The notes: generated by a model from the letters alone, not told the origin. Positions 36,360 through 45,843 are shown, numbered from the stretch's first letter. The stretch is DNA of 64,000 bases from Paraburkholderia sp. PREW-6R (GCF_039621805.1 NZ_CP155076.1:248001-312000), one strand, 5' to 3'. A program made the numbers and translations.

Positions 36360-36520
36360 AACCCTTCAGCCATTTTGCTCGCCTGGATAGTACGTTTTAC
36401 GAAATCGTCGAAAAGCGCGACTACAAAATAAGAGCCAGCTAACTTTTTCGCCTCGAAACTCAAAATCCAGCAGGGCACAACGTGATCCAGCGACAAAGCC
36501 GCGTGACGCCAATTCTACGC
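36360..36520 (-). repeat. Duplicated fragment of the 37128 gene end, copy 2
   Basis: This is a longer copy of the 3' end of the membrane-protein gene at 37128. In the minus strand it can be read with frame changes as a diverged RHAALSLDHIVPF, FEAEKV and YVVTFYDDL. It ends ATGGCTGAAGGGTTTTGA, a truncated version of the small gene that starts at 37135. Confidence 0.65.
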
Positions 36521-36546
36521 GTTCATTCATCGGGTCTGAACCCAAT

Positions 36547-36674
36547 TTTTTTACGAATGTAGGGATTTATATATTGTTTTTTTGCAGATCTTGGGGGAAC
36601 ACCTTGTGAAAAATTTTATTTTATTATTTTGTATTAGCCGATGCATTGCACAGGGAACGAGCTCGCTCAACGCC
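36547..36674 (-). repeat. AT-rich leader repeat, copy 1
   Basis: This matches 37933-38060 closely: AATGTAGGGATTTATATATT, GCAGATCTTG, GAAAAATTTTATTTTATTAT, then CGATGCATTGCAC. In the second copy the sequence lies 100-225 bp upstream of the 37128 gene, so it is probably a duplicated promoter/leader. Confidence 0.7.
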
Positions 36675-36967
36675 CAGTGGCGCCTGGCGACCCCTGATGA
36701 GCTACAAGGGCAAGATGGAGACGAAAGCTCTCCGTATGGAGCGAGAACTTTGTAACGACCGAACGGCCAGTTTTTCCACTTTCGCTCTGATCTTTACCCT
36801 GCAGACGACACAACAGACACAACAAGGCAAACCAGGGACGTGAGAAGGACGGCTTGATAGCATTGTTTGTTAGCGTGATTGTGGTTGCGCGGCAGGACCT
36901 GCGGATTTAATAGGAAATGAGAAAGAACACCTGCCAGACCAAGGGACCTTCCTGTTCATGGCTCCAT

Positions 36968-37135
36968 TTATATGAACGCCCCCGTTTGCAAGGGATTTCG
37001 AGTTTCGACGTGACAGATGCTCGCGTTCTGCGCCTTGCTCGCATTTGGATCCGAAACGTATTTTCCATTGTAGGAAAGAAACGTCGCTTGAACTAGTTGT
37101 CCGGCTTTGTTCGTAACGTAAAAAGTGTCAGCCAT
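36968..37135 (-). CDS. Small 55-residue protein overlapping the upstream gene
   Basis: The ATG at 37135 lies inside the last codons of the 37128 gene (ATGGCTGA, 8-bp overlap), so translation is probably coupled. It encodes MADTFYVTNKAGQLVQATFL, then SYNGKYVSDPNASKAQNASI, ending QTGAFI and TAA at 36968-36970. There is no signal or membrane segment. No family was recognised. The start of this gene recurs as a truncated copy before tandem paralogues 1 and 2, which supports it being a real gene. Confidence 0.5.
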   Translation of the reverse strand: MADTFYVTNKAGQLVQATFLSYNGKYVSDPNASKAQNASICHVETRNPLQTGAFI

Positions 37136-37835
37136 TTTTTCCTCGCCTGGATATTACGTTTTGTTCGAGATCATCGTAAAACGTGACTACATAAAAAGAG
37201 TCAGTTACTTTCTCCGCTTCGAAACCCACATTCCCAAATGGCACAATATGGTCCAATGACAACGCCGCGTGACGCCACCCTTCATCTCTTAAATTATCAC
37301 TTCGCGCGATTTGGCCACTTGAATCATAAATGACAGCGCGCGTAAATCCATATCGCCACCACTCGTCATCCTTGGAGCACACAGACAGATGAGAATTCTT
37401 ATCGACGGCAACCCCATATTTTTCGCACTGAGCGTATGGGGGTAGTCGAGCGGCGATAAATACGCGATCGACAATGTTGCACCTAAGATTTATCCAAAGG
37501 AGAAATGTCCATGCGATGGCAAAGGTGGTGATTATGCCAAATCCAGTTATTTTCCACCGCATTCCCCTGTTTTTTAAACAACTGAAAATCAAAAAAAGCA
37601 AGCAAATGAAAATGATTGCTTTCGAAATGGCAAATAAAAATGGATGAAACTGAATCCAGGATAACAGCAGCAGCAACATCAAAAGCTGCACTCCAAGCCA
37701 TGCCTTTTTTCTCATCTTGAATCCATTCAATCTGATGGCAACGCAGTCAGTGCGACTAGCATTTCGCGTTTTCTGTTGATCACAAAGCCGGAATGTTTCC
37801 ATCAGAAAGCGTATCGGCTTTTTGGACTTGTCCAT
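37128..37835 (-). CDS. Hypothetical inner-membrane protein, low GC
   Basis: This is a 235-residue protein (or 195 from ATG 37715, MRKKAWLG, which would place the first helix at the N-terminus). It has three adjacent hydrophobic segments (GVQLLMLLLLLSWIQF; AISKAIIFICLLFLIFSCL; ITGFGIITTFAIAWTFLLW) and a soluble C-terminal domain of about 110 residues (PPYAQCEKYGVAVDKNSHLS; DDEWWRYGFTRAVIYDSSGQ; FYVVTFYDDL). No family was recognised. The base composition is clearly lower in GC than its neighbours. Fragments of its 3' end are repeated at 35511 and 36360. The arrangement resembles membrane-bound immunity genes, but this is inference. Confidence 0.6.
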   Translation of the reverse strand: MDKSKKPIRFLMETFRLCDQQKTRNASRTDCVAIRLNGFKMRKKAWLGVQLLMLLLLLSWIQFHPFLFAISKAIIFICLLFLIFSCLKNRGMRWKITGFGIITTFAIAWTFLLWINLRCNIVDRVFIAARLPPYAQCEKYGVAVDKNSHLSVCSKDDEWWRYGFTRAVIYDSSGQIARSDNLRDEGWRHAALSLDHIVPFGNVGFEAEKVTDSFYVVTFYDDLEQNVISRRGKNG

Positions 37836-37932
37836 GCCTGCCTCGTTATGTAATCAACTAGGCAGATTGAACACGCCCGGTTGGCAACATAGGCTAACCA
37901 TTTTACCTGTTGACGTATCAGGTTTAACCTAT

Positions 37933-38060
37933 ATTTTTTTTCAAATGTAAGGGTTTATATATTGTCTTTTGCAGATCTTGGCGCAACGCGCTGCGAAAAA
38001 TTTTATTTTATTATTTGTCATTATTCGATGCGTTGCGTAGGAGATAAGCTCACTCAACTC
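37933..38060 (-). repeat. AT-rich leader repeat, copy 2
   Basis: This is the second copy of the sequence at 36547-36674, upstream of the 37128 gene. It is the probable promoter region of that gene, although no clear -35/-10 pair was assigned. Confidence 0.65.
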
Positions 38061-38496
38061 GTCGACGTGGACACGCTGTGTCCACATGACCTGACTGCAG
38101 CTCGCGTTGCTCCACATTGCTGCGATCGTCGTGGAGGGATCGCAGCAATGTGCGCACTCGTACACCCCTGCGCACATCTCTGGCGGCTGGCGGGCCCGGC
38201 TTGCGCCAGACCGTAAGGAATGAGGAAACGATCGCGTCCCAGCCACAACAACGCCCTATAGCCGACGCTGACCGGCCTGTCACCTAGCTGCCGAAAGCGG
38301 CCGCGGTGGATTCCGGCAGACTGAGGCAGTTGGCATTTCTCTGGCAGGCTTTGTCGCGCGTGGCTCGCAAGGAGCCCTTGCCAAAGCCACGTCACGGCCT
38401 GCAGCGACGGTCGAGCAGGCTCGATCGCCTTGAAATGACCGGCATGTGCCGGATGATGAACCGCGGATGCGTGACTACCCTGCTTACCTCTGCGGT

Positions 38497-38690
38497 TCAC
38501 GCGGTTTCATCGAGACGCCATATCTGTCCCAAACCGGCCGCATCACATAGCAACGCCCAGGCCGAATAGGGAATCGGGGTATCGCCGCTGATCCACTTGC
38601 GCACCGTCCGCCCGTCGCTCTTCGCGGACAGCCCCAAAATGCCCCTGCGGCACGCCCGCTGAAGCAGTGCCGCGTAGTACCTGCTCTATC
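38497..38690 (-). pseudogene. Helix-turn-helix regulator, C-terminal fragment
   Basis: The minus strand ends in a frame reading SAKSDGRTVRKWISGDTPIP and YSAWALLCDAAGLGQIWRL. This pattern (TVRKWxSGxxPIPYSAWALL) is a helix-turn-helix found in small regulators of integrative or conjugative elements. The N-terminal part seems to be in another frame (MRDAFVSLLRKCRGAALNRR). Probably broken. Confidence 0.5.
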
Positions 38691-38699
38691 TCCGTCCCT

Positions 38700-38996
38700 C
38701 CCGCAACGCATGGGAAACGCAGCAGTTGGCAGGGGGAAACGAACGGACTCAGGTTGTGCAACGAACGTCTGTTGAGAGCAGCACCCCGGCATTTCCTGAG
38801 CAGAGAGACGAACGCATCGCGCATGCGCTCGGCGGCGGTACTGCAGACAGGAGCAAGCATTTCGCTACCCCGCTTCTACGACGACCAATACGTTGCGCGA
38901 TACGTGGGGGCGACACCCACGCCCCTGCCTACCAGTTACCAGCGCAGGTCAGCGAGCCCCCCCGAACAGCGAGACCCAGCTTGTCAGCAGCCAAGA
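38700..38996. other. No supported gene
   Basis: About 300 bp upstream of the helix-turn-helix relic and downstream of the NHL lipoprotein. Nothing beyond a possible frameshifted N-terminus of the relic was seen. Confidence 0.35.
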
Positions 38997-40196
38997 TCAC
39001 TGGTCGGCAAAATTGATCCTGAAGATTTGCGCTCCAAAGCCCCGCGTACCGGCATAAACGTTACCGTTGCGGTCAGTGACAAGCGAGGTAATGAAGTCCG
39101 TCGTGTTCGTGAACGGATACGACGCGACGCTACCACCGCTGGTAATACGGATGATAGCTTGGTAGCCAGCGGTGTAGATGTTTCCCGACTTGTCGATGGC
39201 GATCGCACCTGTCGCTGGCAGCTGGCTGGCGATCGTCGTGACTGTGCCGTCGGGGGCAATTTTTCGAACGGCATCGGCACTTCTTACATACAGATTGTCG
39301 TTACTGTCGATTGCAAGATCGGGCATCTGGTCGAGTGTGAATGTTGCGGCAGTGCCTGGCCCATCCTGATTGCCGCTGGCGCCACTGCCTGCAAAAATCG
39401 CCCAGGTATTGCTATCGACGTTAAACTTCACGATACGGTTGCTTACCGCGTCCGCGAGAAACAAAGCGCCTCTGCTGTCCATTACAAGGCCGCCGAAGCC
39501 GTCTGACGTATTGGTGCTTGAACTTTCCCAGTTCGTGAACAATTGCTGGTACGCGCCAGATGCCGAGAACTTTTGCAATAACGCTCGCCATACAACTGAC
39601 GGGGTTGCAATTCCTGACGCGTTTCCCGATCCATAAAAGGCGCCAGACGGGTCGATTGCAACGCCGTCCCAAAAGCCTTGAGTCGTCAATGTGGTGACCA
39701 CCCCTGCCTGCGTGACCTTCCGAAGACTCCCTCTATCAGACAGGATAACGTCGTTGGACGAATCCATTGCGAGATGGCCACCGCCCCACAAAATGGCGGC
39801 CGCTCCCGTCCCGTCGGCAGGATACAGGTTTGTGGTGGCGGAACCGGCGAGGCTGGTGACCGACAACGCGGACGTCGAAAGACCATTACCGGATGCATAC
39901 CCGGTTGTGACGATATCATTCGCCGGGCCTGTTGCACCGGCGGGTACTCTAACAACTGCGCCCGGCTGTGTAATGACGGTATCTGATGACCCGCTTACAG
40001 TAATGATCGTGCCGTTCGGCGCAGTAATGGTAGTCCCGGCAGGTACATTCACCGAGCTATTTGCCATCATGGTCATGCTGGAACCTGCCGCCAGGCCAGT
40101 CGGAGACGTCGAACTTGAGTTGCCAGATCCCCCTCCACAAGCAGTTAAGAGAACGGTGCCCCAAACCACAAGAACTGCACGTACAAAAATTCGCAT
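38997..40196 (-). CDS. NHL/SMP-30-type beta-propeller lipoprotein
   Basis: This 399-residue protein has a signal peptide with lipobox (VWGTVLLTAC, Cys20) followed by GGGSGNSSS, a typical lipoprotein linker. The body has repeated propeller blades: VTTLTTQGFWDGVAIDPSGA, GLVMDSRGALFLADAVSNRI, IDSNDNLYVRSADAVRKIAP, TGAIAIDKSGNIYTAGYQA and LVTDRNGNVYAGTRGF, about five to six blades of NHL type. Also notable is the segment NVPAGTTITAPNGTIITVSG. It probably faces the periplasm or surface. Function unknown; no operon partner. Confidence 0.85.
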   Translation of the reverse strand: MRIFVRAVLVVWGTVLLTACGGGSGNSSSTSPTGLAAGSSMTMMANSSVNVPAGTTITAPNGTIITVSGSSDTVITQPGAVVRVPAGATGPANDIVTTGYASGNGLSTSALSVTSLAGSATTNLYPADGTGAAAILWGGGHLAMDSSNDVILSDRGSLRKVTQAGVVTTLTTQGFWDGVAIDPSGAFYGSGNASGIATPSVVWRALLQKFSASGAYQQLFTNWESSSTNTSDGFGGLVMDSRGALFLADAVSNRIVKFNVDSNTWAIFAGSGASGNQDGPGTAATFTLDQMPDLAIDSNDNLYVRSADAVRKIAPDGTVTTIASQLPATGAIAIDKSGNIYTAGYQAIIRITSGGSVASYPFTNTTDFITSLVTDRNGNVYAGTRGFGAQIFRINFADQ

Positions 40197-40482
40197 GTAT
40201 TGTTCCCTTCCTTGTAATTCTGGACTCGGCGCCGAGCACTCGCCTCTGGCCGCCGAAGCCTACGTCAATTTACCCCTGGGGCGCGAGCTTAACAGCCTGC
40301 CAAGCCGCGCTATCTTGAATAGCTGTGGCATTCACAAGATGTCACCAAATATCATGACTTTAAAACGGGACGTCCCAGTAACGGTGTACTGGCGCGCCAC
40401 TTAGAGGCATATTGTCTTGAGCGGATGAAATATCGACCTTGCTCCTGTTTCACGGACCTCATAGCTGAAGCGATCAGGCCGC

Positions 40483-41076
40483 TTACCTTCGCTGAGCGGC
40501 GGCCCAGTTCTTCTCGAACGTTATGGGGCTAACGTAGTTCAATGTCGAATGAAGGCGGCGGCCATTGTAAAAACCAAGCCAGTCGATGATTTCATTCATC
40601 GCAGTACGCCGCATCGCGAAGTGCCGATCATGCAGCCGAGCGACGTTGAGCGAATCCCAGAGTCTTTCGGTCGGCGCATCATCCCAACGAGCGCCACGCC
40701 GGCTCATTGATGAAAGCATGTGGCACGCTTTGAGCCTGTCCTGGTAAACTCCACTGCAATATTGCTGCCACGGTCGCTATGCACAATCACGCCGGCTTTG
40801 GGGCGACGCCGGAACCATGCCATGCGCAGCGCGTCTGTAACTGGATCTCCCTTTGCGTGCGACTGCATCGACCAGCCCATCACCTGCCGGCTGAAGAGGT
40901 CGATTATGACGGCCGGATACAGCCAGCCTTTGGCCCTCGCCACGTACGTGATGTTGCTCGTCCAGATCTGATTCGGCGCTGTCGCGGTGAAGTTGCGCTC
41001 CAACAGGTTTGGCGCGACCGGCACGTTGTGGTTCGAGTCTGTCGTGCGCGGTGGCCAACAAGCTGGCCCGAATCAC
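40483..41076 (-). pseudogene. IS3-family OrfB transposase, frameshifted remnant
   Basis: The minus strand carries the rve/DDE domain in pieces: NLLERNFTATAPNQIWTSNI, GWLYPAVIIDLFSRQVMGWS and GVIVHSDRGSNIAVEF (second Asp). After a frame change comes MSRRGARWDDAPTERLWDSL (position of the Glu), ending HSTLNYVSPITFEKNWAA. The N-terminal part is missing. It belongs to a different IS3 subgroup from the intact element at 3225-4694. Confidence 0.85.
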
Positions 41077-41341
41077 ATGCGGAGCTTTAACGCAGGACCT
41101 ATGGCCTTGCCGGCCTGAACCTTTCGAAAAGACCCATCAACACCTCGGCTTCTTCGACGCCTGACACTGATGAACCGGAACGGCACACCGGCCTGCGGCA
41201 AAACCCGGAAAGTGATGAGGTTCACGAAGCCGCACGACTTTATGGGGGCTGCAGGCGCGAACTTCATCATGGCGCGGGGCTCAGCCCCAACCAACGACGC
41301 CGGATAGATTCGAGCGAGCCAACCCCTCCTTAAGCACATGG

Positions 41342-41368
41342 GGTTGCAAATCTGGGGCGGACCATAGA
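41342..41368. repeat. Remnant IS3-type terminal repeat
   Basis: The sequence GCAAATCTGGGGCGGACCAT followed by TAG resembles the right end of the intact IS3 element (4675-4697). It marks the likely border between the IS3 remnant and the istB fragment. Confidence 0.45.
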
Positions 41369-41387
41369 TTTACTTCGAAGTACGCTC

Positions 41388-41555
41388 CTCGACCGGCTGC
41401 TTCATCACGTACACGTCCTGCCGATCTCCGGCGACTCGTACAGGCTGAAGGTAAACCGTCGGGCCGGCATGATTAACCGCGTCCCACGGCAGCACCTAAA
41501 CGACGCGGACGACGTCAAAGGCAAACCCCGTTCGAAGGAGGTGCCGCTTAACTAA
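41388..41555 (+). pseudogene. istB: IS21-family IstB, C-terminal fragment
   Basis: The frame reads LDRLLHHVHVLPISGDSYRL, then KVNRRAGMINRVPRQHLND and a stop at 41553-41555. This is the C-terminal end of an IstB ATPase. It abuts the IS3-type end at 41368, so one element probably inserted into or recombined with the other. Confidence 0.65.
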
Positions 41556-41867
41556 TACCAGATGCCCGGACGAGCAATGCCACCTGCCCGACAGGGAGCA
41601 ATTGCTCCCCCCGCACCTGCCAGCCCTACCGCTGTCCCGCATCCGGCTCCGAGCATGATGCATCCGCAGCAAACTCATCGTCGCTGCCGCGCCCTGTCGG
41701 GAGTGAATGACAGCCAGAGCCACATTTTTTCCAGGGAGAGAGATCGAGCGCGACGCTGGCCGGCAGCGGCAACAACATCTCCATCGTACGCCGTGGGCGT
41801 TTTGCGGTCTTTCGTGTCATGCTGTCGGGAAGAACGCAATCTTCGGAAAACCCCGTTATCAGGTCCT

Positions 41868-43609
41868 TCAGAACTGCGCTGTTATCTGGAAGCCCAGCGT
41901 TACGCTCGGCGCGGGAAAGCCGGGCGGCGCATAGATTGGCGTAGCCGCGAATACGTCGTAGCTGTACGTGCCCAGACGCGACGGCACCAAACCCTTCAGG
42001 CCGATGGCCGCACCCGCGAGCTGCGTGCCTGCGAGATTCGCCGCAGATGGTCCCCACAGGTGGCCATAGTCGACCCCTGCATAGAGCACCCGCCCCATTT
42101 GTCCGATCGGATACTGGAGTTCGTTGCGCCAGTAGAAGCCTTTTTCCGCCGCCAGCATCGTCTCGCCGCTGAACCCGCGCACGGTGTAGCGGCTGCCGAT
42201 GGTCAGGTCGTCGATATAATTCAGCTCGTCGTTGGTGAACTGTCCGTGCAGGGTGGCGACATAACGCAACGGCTGACCGGCCACTGCGAACGGCACCGAG
42301 AAATTCGCGTCGAGCGTTGCCATCTTGAAGCGGTAGGTCGGCCCACCTGATGTATCGGACTGGGCACCGAGCCCGCCGATACCCTGCCGGTAAGCGAGCG
42401 TGCCGTCGAACTGCGCCGCGCCGAAGTAGTGCCGGTTGGTCAGCCCCGCCTCGATGAACGTGTTGTTGCGGTGCTGTAGTGGAATCTCGGTGCCTTCGAT
42501 AAAGCTCGCGCCGAACCGCTTGACCAGCTGGAACTCGACGCCCGACACATCGTTCTGGCTACGATATACGACGCGCTCAAGTTTGAAGCCCGCCGTCTGC
42601 GCATTGCCGCTCGCTACGAAAATCTGGCTGGCCTGCGCAACCTGCTGGTAATAGGTGTTCGTGTAGCCGAACAGCGTGCCGGTCCAGTAACCCCACGGCA
42701 CCGCATACGAGGCATTCCAGCCGTGCGTGCCAAGATCATGATTGCCGAACTGCAAATCCTGGTTGTAGGCCGCCGAAAAGACATCGTTCAGGCCGAGCGG
42801 GTTGTACAGCCAAGCGACACATTACCAATGTAGCGGCCCGTTGCATCCGTACCCGAGTTGTCTGTAGAGACGACGAGCGACCAAGGCTTTGTACGATTGA
42901 CGGTCACAACGACATCGCTCTCGCCTGGCGACGTACCGGGCACAATCTGCATCGTCGCATCCTGGTTCGGTACGCGCTTCATCTGCTCCAGACCCTGCTC
43001 GAGGTCGCGTAGCTGGAGCACGTCGCCGTCGCGAGCTGGGAAGGCGGTTTTCAGCGTGCGCCGTGTGCTGGCGTCGCCAACCTTCACATTGCGGATCACG
43101 CCCGGTATGAGCGTGAATTTCATCGCCCCTTTCGAGAGGTCCTGGGTCGGCACGAGTGCACGTGTCGTGATGTAGCCGTGGCTCAGAATGACGCCTTGCA
43201 GGCCCTTCGCCAGCAGGTCAACACCCTGCTTGCCAACACATTGGCCCTCATAATGGTGCAGCCAGTCATGCAGGAATGCGAACGAATCGAGCGGTAACGC
43301 CGATGCACCCTTCACACGAACAACTTCAGGCAGCCTATCGGGCACCTCGACCGTGAACGAATCGATACGAAAGCACGGCGTCTCGTCGGGCAGCACTGGG
43401 TACTCCCCGACGACAGGGGCAGTCGAGCGTACAACGGGTGCGGCGACAGTCGCCGCGCGCTGCTGCGCGTCGCGCCGCTGCTCGATCTGCTGTTGCTGTT
43501 CTTCGTTGGTACGGGCCGCCGCTGCTACATCGGGCGGGGTCTGCTGCGCTTGAGCGAGAGATACCAAGACTGTGAGCGGCGCGGCCGCCAGCCTCTTTCG
43601 AATTTTCAT
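41868..43609 (-). pseudogene. bcpB: BcpB/TpsB outer-membrane transporter, frameshifted second copy
   Basis: This paralogue of the gene at 46493-48229 is nearly the same throughout. The N-terminal half (ATG 43609 to 42788) carries the signal peptide, the Gln-rich H1 region, POTRA domains (PCFRIDSFTVEVPDRLPEVV; GVILSHGYITTRALVPTQDL) and the start of the barrel (KPWSLVVSTDNSGTDATGRY). A one-base deletion in the codons after NVSL (about 42815) closes the frame. The rest of the barrel continues from about 42810 to 41868 (VRGFSGETMLAAEKGFYWRN; final GFQITAQF). Unless rescued it is non-functional. It belongs to a decayed second bcp locus. Confidence 0.9.
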
Positions 43610-43692
43610 GTGTGAACGTTTGATGAGGGTGTGAGCGAACGACCACACCCTGTGATTTTTGTTGTTATTTCCATCGAAAGGCGCCAACAAAT

Positions 43693-44016
43693 TTAGCTAA
43701 CTTGATACGTTAGATCGAATCCAGAACCCTGAATTATCTCGCGAGCTTTTCCGATGAAGCGCAGTGCTTCTGACGATGGTTCATATTTCATCGCGATTTC
43801 GATTTCGCACCGACATCCTTTCGAGTCCGGGTAGTGCTGTTGCAATTCCCCCCCCTCTAGAAAGCAAAGATAACTGTTTATTTTTTCCTGTAGGAGAAGC
43901 AGATGCTCTTCTACAGGATTGGTCCATTCGAGATGATCGGCAATGACTAAACGTGCAAGTCCCTTCTTCGGATCAACGCCGATAATATCGACCACGTTTT
44001 CGTCAAGAATTGACAT
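43693..44016 (-). CDS. DUF6572-type candidate immunity protein
   Basis: This 107-residue protein has a good AGGAAAAG ribosome site. It reads MSILDENVVDIIGVDPKKGL, VIADHLEWTNPVEEHLLLLQ, EKINSYLCFLEGGELQQHYP and ends FDLTYQVS. I recognise the pattern as the DUF6572 family, found repeatedly as orphan genes in polymorphic-toxin loci. It is most likely an immunity protein left by toxin exchange. It is the last of three such genes between an orphan toxin end and the broken bcpB. Confidence 0.7.
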   Translation of the reverse strand: MSILDENVVDIIGVDPKKGLARLVIADHLEWTNPVEEHLLLLQEKINSYLCFLEGGELQQHYPDSKGCRCEIEIAMKYEPSSEALRFIGKAREIIQGSGFDLTYQVS

Positions 44017-44144
44017 GACTTTTCCTGTTCAGTTCGATGAAGTCCGAACGAATTCAATTCCGGTACATCATCCAGACTTCAATGTCGAAAGAAGCCGGGT
44101 GGCGCTAGGCTCGTTCAGGTCGGGCATTTCTTCGATCTGAAAAA

Positions 44145-44489
44145 TCATTCCGACTCTAGCAATTGTGGATCTTCCCAAGCGTCCTCGTACTGCTCCGTAA
44201 TAAGAAAGCGCCACCCAGGCGGCAAGCCAAGGTAAGGAATAACCAATGGAGCCCATTCTTTCAGATGAATCCCATGAAGCGGCACGAAGAAATCTTCTGC
44301 ATGCGAAAACTCGTCGCCTGCCCATAGATACCACCCACACACATCATTTCCAGGCTGGAGGCGTAAGCCGTTTAGAGGCCGCAATCCATCCTGCACGTTT
44401 CTCGCGACCCCCACCTTCAAACTCAAATCGCAACCGAAGAAGTCGGCGCCGAAACGCATACATACATCGCGTTGTACATTCACTTTCAT
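44145..44489 (-). CDS. Imm33/DUF2185-like immunity protein
   Basis: This 114-residue acidic protein starts at ATG 44489 with AGGTG just upstream. The pattern VGVARNVQDGLRPLNGLRLQ, DVCGWYLWAGDEFSHAEDFF, VPLHGIHLKEW and PYLGLPPGWRFLITEQYEDA fits the DUF2185 (Imm33) type of immunity protein. It stands between other immunity candidates, with no intact cognate toxin nearby. Confidence 0.7.
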   Translation of the reverse strand: MKVNVQRDVCMRFGADFFGCDLSLKVGVARNVQDGLRPLNGLRLQPGNDVCGWYLWAGDEFSHAEDFFVPLHGIHLKEWAPLVIPYLGLPPGWRFLITEQYEDAWEDPQLLESE

Positions 44490-44511
44490 CACCTAGGAAA
44501 GCTTGAAATTG

Positions 44512-44784
44512 CTAACCGTGGCAAAGGGAATAAAGCTTTGACCTCAATGCGTCGAACTCGTTGTTTTCCTTCGTCAGCGGCTGACCAGCCCTATAAATGA
44601 CAATGTCATTTAACGATCCCATACCCCCAAACGTGGTTAGGATTTTGGAAACAGCACTATCTGGATCACACTCTATTTCGATGCCAAACTTATCGAGAGA
44701 TTGCGCCCAATCCTCAACGCCTCCAATTCGGAGGAGTTCGGACATCCTTGCCAACGTGAGCTTTATATCTTGCGTCTTGATCAT
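44512..44784 (-). CDS. DUF6966-type immunity protein, paired with the orphan toxin
   Basis: This is a 90-residue helical protein. Its ATG (44784) overlaps the toxin stop as ATGA. It reads LARMSELLRIGGVEDWAQSL, SKILTTFGGMGSLNDIVIYR, AGQPLTKENNEFDALRSKLY. This matches the DUF6966 pattern, known from immunity positions. The overlap shows it is the cognate immunity gene of the orphan toxin C-terminus at 44781-45350. Confidence 0.72.
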   Translation of the reverse strand: MIKTQDIKLTLARMSELLRIGGVEDWAQSLDKFGIEIECDPDSAVSKILTTFGGMGSLNDIVIYRAGQPLTKENNEFDALRSKLYSLCHG

Positions 44785-45350
44785 TTCAACGGACTCGAAT
44801 TGATAACTTTCACACCGTTAATCGTCCACGGCTTGAGAACAACTACCTGCTGCGTTCCTCCAACATAGAACCCACCTTGCGAACCGACTTGCCCAACATA
44901 TACCTGAGTACCAGCAGGAATATTAACCGCAAACGACGTGTCGATTGGCGAAGTTGCGCCACCGGGCCAAACCGGCAGGACTGCTTTGTCAATTCTTGTC
45001 TGTACTACGCCTGAGGGTGGCGTTACGTCAAAGAACTGACCAAGAGGCTTGTCTGCGGTGCCCGCACGGTACAAAACCGTGTCATTTTGCAGTTGGACGA
45101 CACTGTAGTTGCCGCCAGCGAAGGTTTCTGCGATTGCTGGATCTAACGAACCAGGGCTCACCGCAGTGTATGAACCCAGTACGTTGCCCGAAGTCGAACC
45201 GCTTGTAACCGTATCTTGAGCAACAGCACTACCAATCGCTCGTTCCGCCGCGTTTGCTGCTGACGTAATAGCTTTGCCCTCTCCTAGGGTCAAGACTCCT
45301 AGCGCGGCGTCACCGATCGATCCAACGGCTAGCGCGGCACCCATGCCGTA
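44781..45350 (-). pseudogene. Orphan CdiA/BcpA C-terminal toxin end
   Basis: About 190 residues of the C-terminus of a large exoprotein remain. A pretoxin-like part (MGAALAVGSIGDAALGVLTL, GEGKAITSAANAAERAIGSA) is followed by a toxin domain (NYSVVQLQNDTVLYRAGTAD, KPLGQFFDVTPPSGVVQTRI, AGTQVYVGQVGSQGGFYVGG). The LYRxG...FFxxTPP...IDKAVLP arrangement resembles ADP-ribosyltransferase-like toxins (TreTu-type), but this is a tentative fold guess. The upstream side is lost where three transposon-end-like repeats begin (45364-45502); the frame runs through them to 45449 without a sensible start. It is followed by its immunity gene. Confidence 0.65.
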
Positions 45351-45363
45351 ATTGTGAGCAAAC

Positions 45364-45502
45364 AATAGAGTTCGACACAAGGTTACGTTCAGAATCAGAC
45401 ACTTGGCGGCGCGCTTGGTAGTGCCTCTTCGAAATTGAGTTCGACACAACCCCCTCGCCGATCAACTGGCACAGGTCTCTTGCGACAAAATAGTTTGACA
45501 CA
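45364..45502. repeat. Three direct repeats resembling a transposon end
   Basis: AATAGAGTTCGACACA (45364-45379), AATTGAGTTCGACACA (45433-45448) and AAATAGTTTGACACA (45488-45502) are directly repeated. On the minus strand each begins TGTGTC. Several short directional repeats of this type are typical of the ends of Tn7/Tn5053-like elements. They fall exactly where the orphan toxin reading frame loses similarity to exoproteins. Confidence 0.5.
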
Positions 45503-45843
45503 GATTGCGACGCCAGGCAGGAGGCAACCCGGCGCGTGGGATACGCTGTCGGAGGTCAACCGTTGGAAATCCCGTTGCGTTGCAATACGCCAAGATCCCA
45601 GCGGCAGCTGGCATGTAGCGGGAGAGTGGACGCCGTTTGGTCCTGGTCATCGCCTAAATATTCTCCCGTCGTTGCAATGGGAGAATCGTCCGCCATCGGC
45701 GCCAGTGACCTAGATCAGGCTGCGAAACTCATTCAGGTCCAACTGACGGCAGATATCGACGGTTCTTGACGTTCGGCGGTTGAACGTTGGTCTCCGCCCG
45801 AGAATCCTTATTGTCGAGAGCGTGTATGTCGCCCACTCGTCCT
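45503..45843. other. No supported gene
   Basis: About 340 bp between the transposon-end-like repeats and the lipoprotein gene. Short frames only; it is presumably the remainder of a lost element. Confidence 0.35.

Noticed and set aside
38054..38500. Minus-strand frame of 148 codons
   Set aside because: Unusual composition with no recognisable domain; the neighbouring frame holds a helix-turn-helix pattern that better explains the DNA to the right.
41562..42350. Plus-strand frame of 262 codons
   Set aside because: It is mostly antisense to the bcpB pseudogene, whose minus-strand reading matches the intact paralogue residue by residue.
44246..44506. Plus-strand frame across the immunity-gene region
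   Set aside because: It is a shadow of the Imm33-like gene, which has a proper ribosome site and family pattern.
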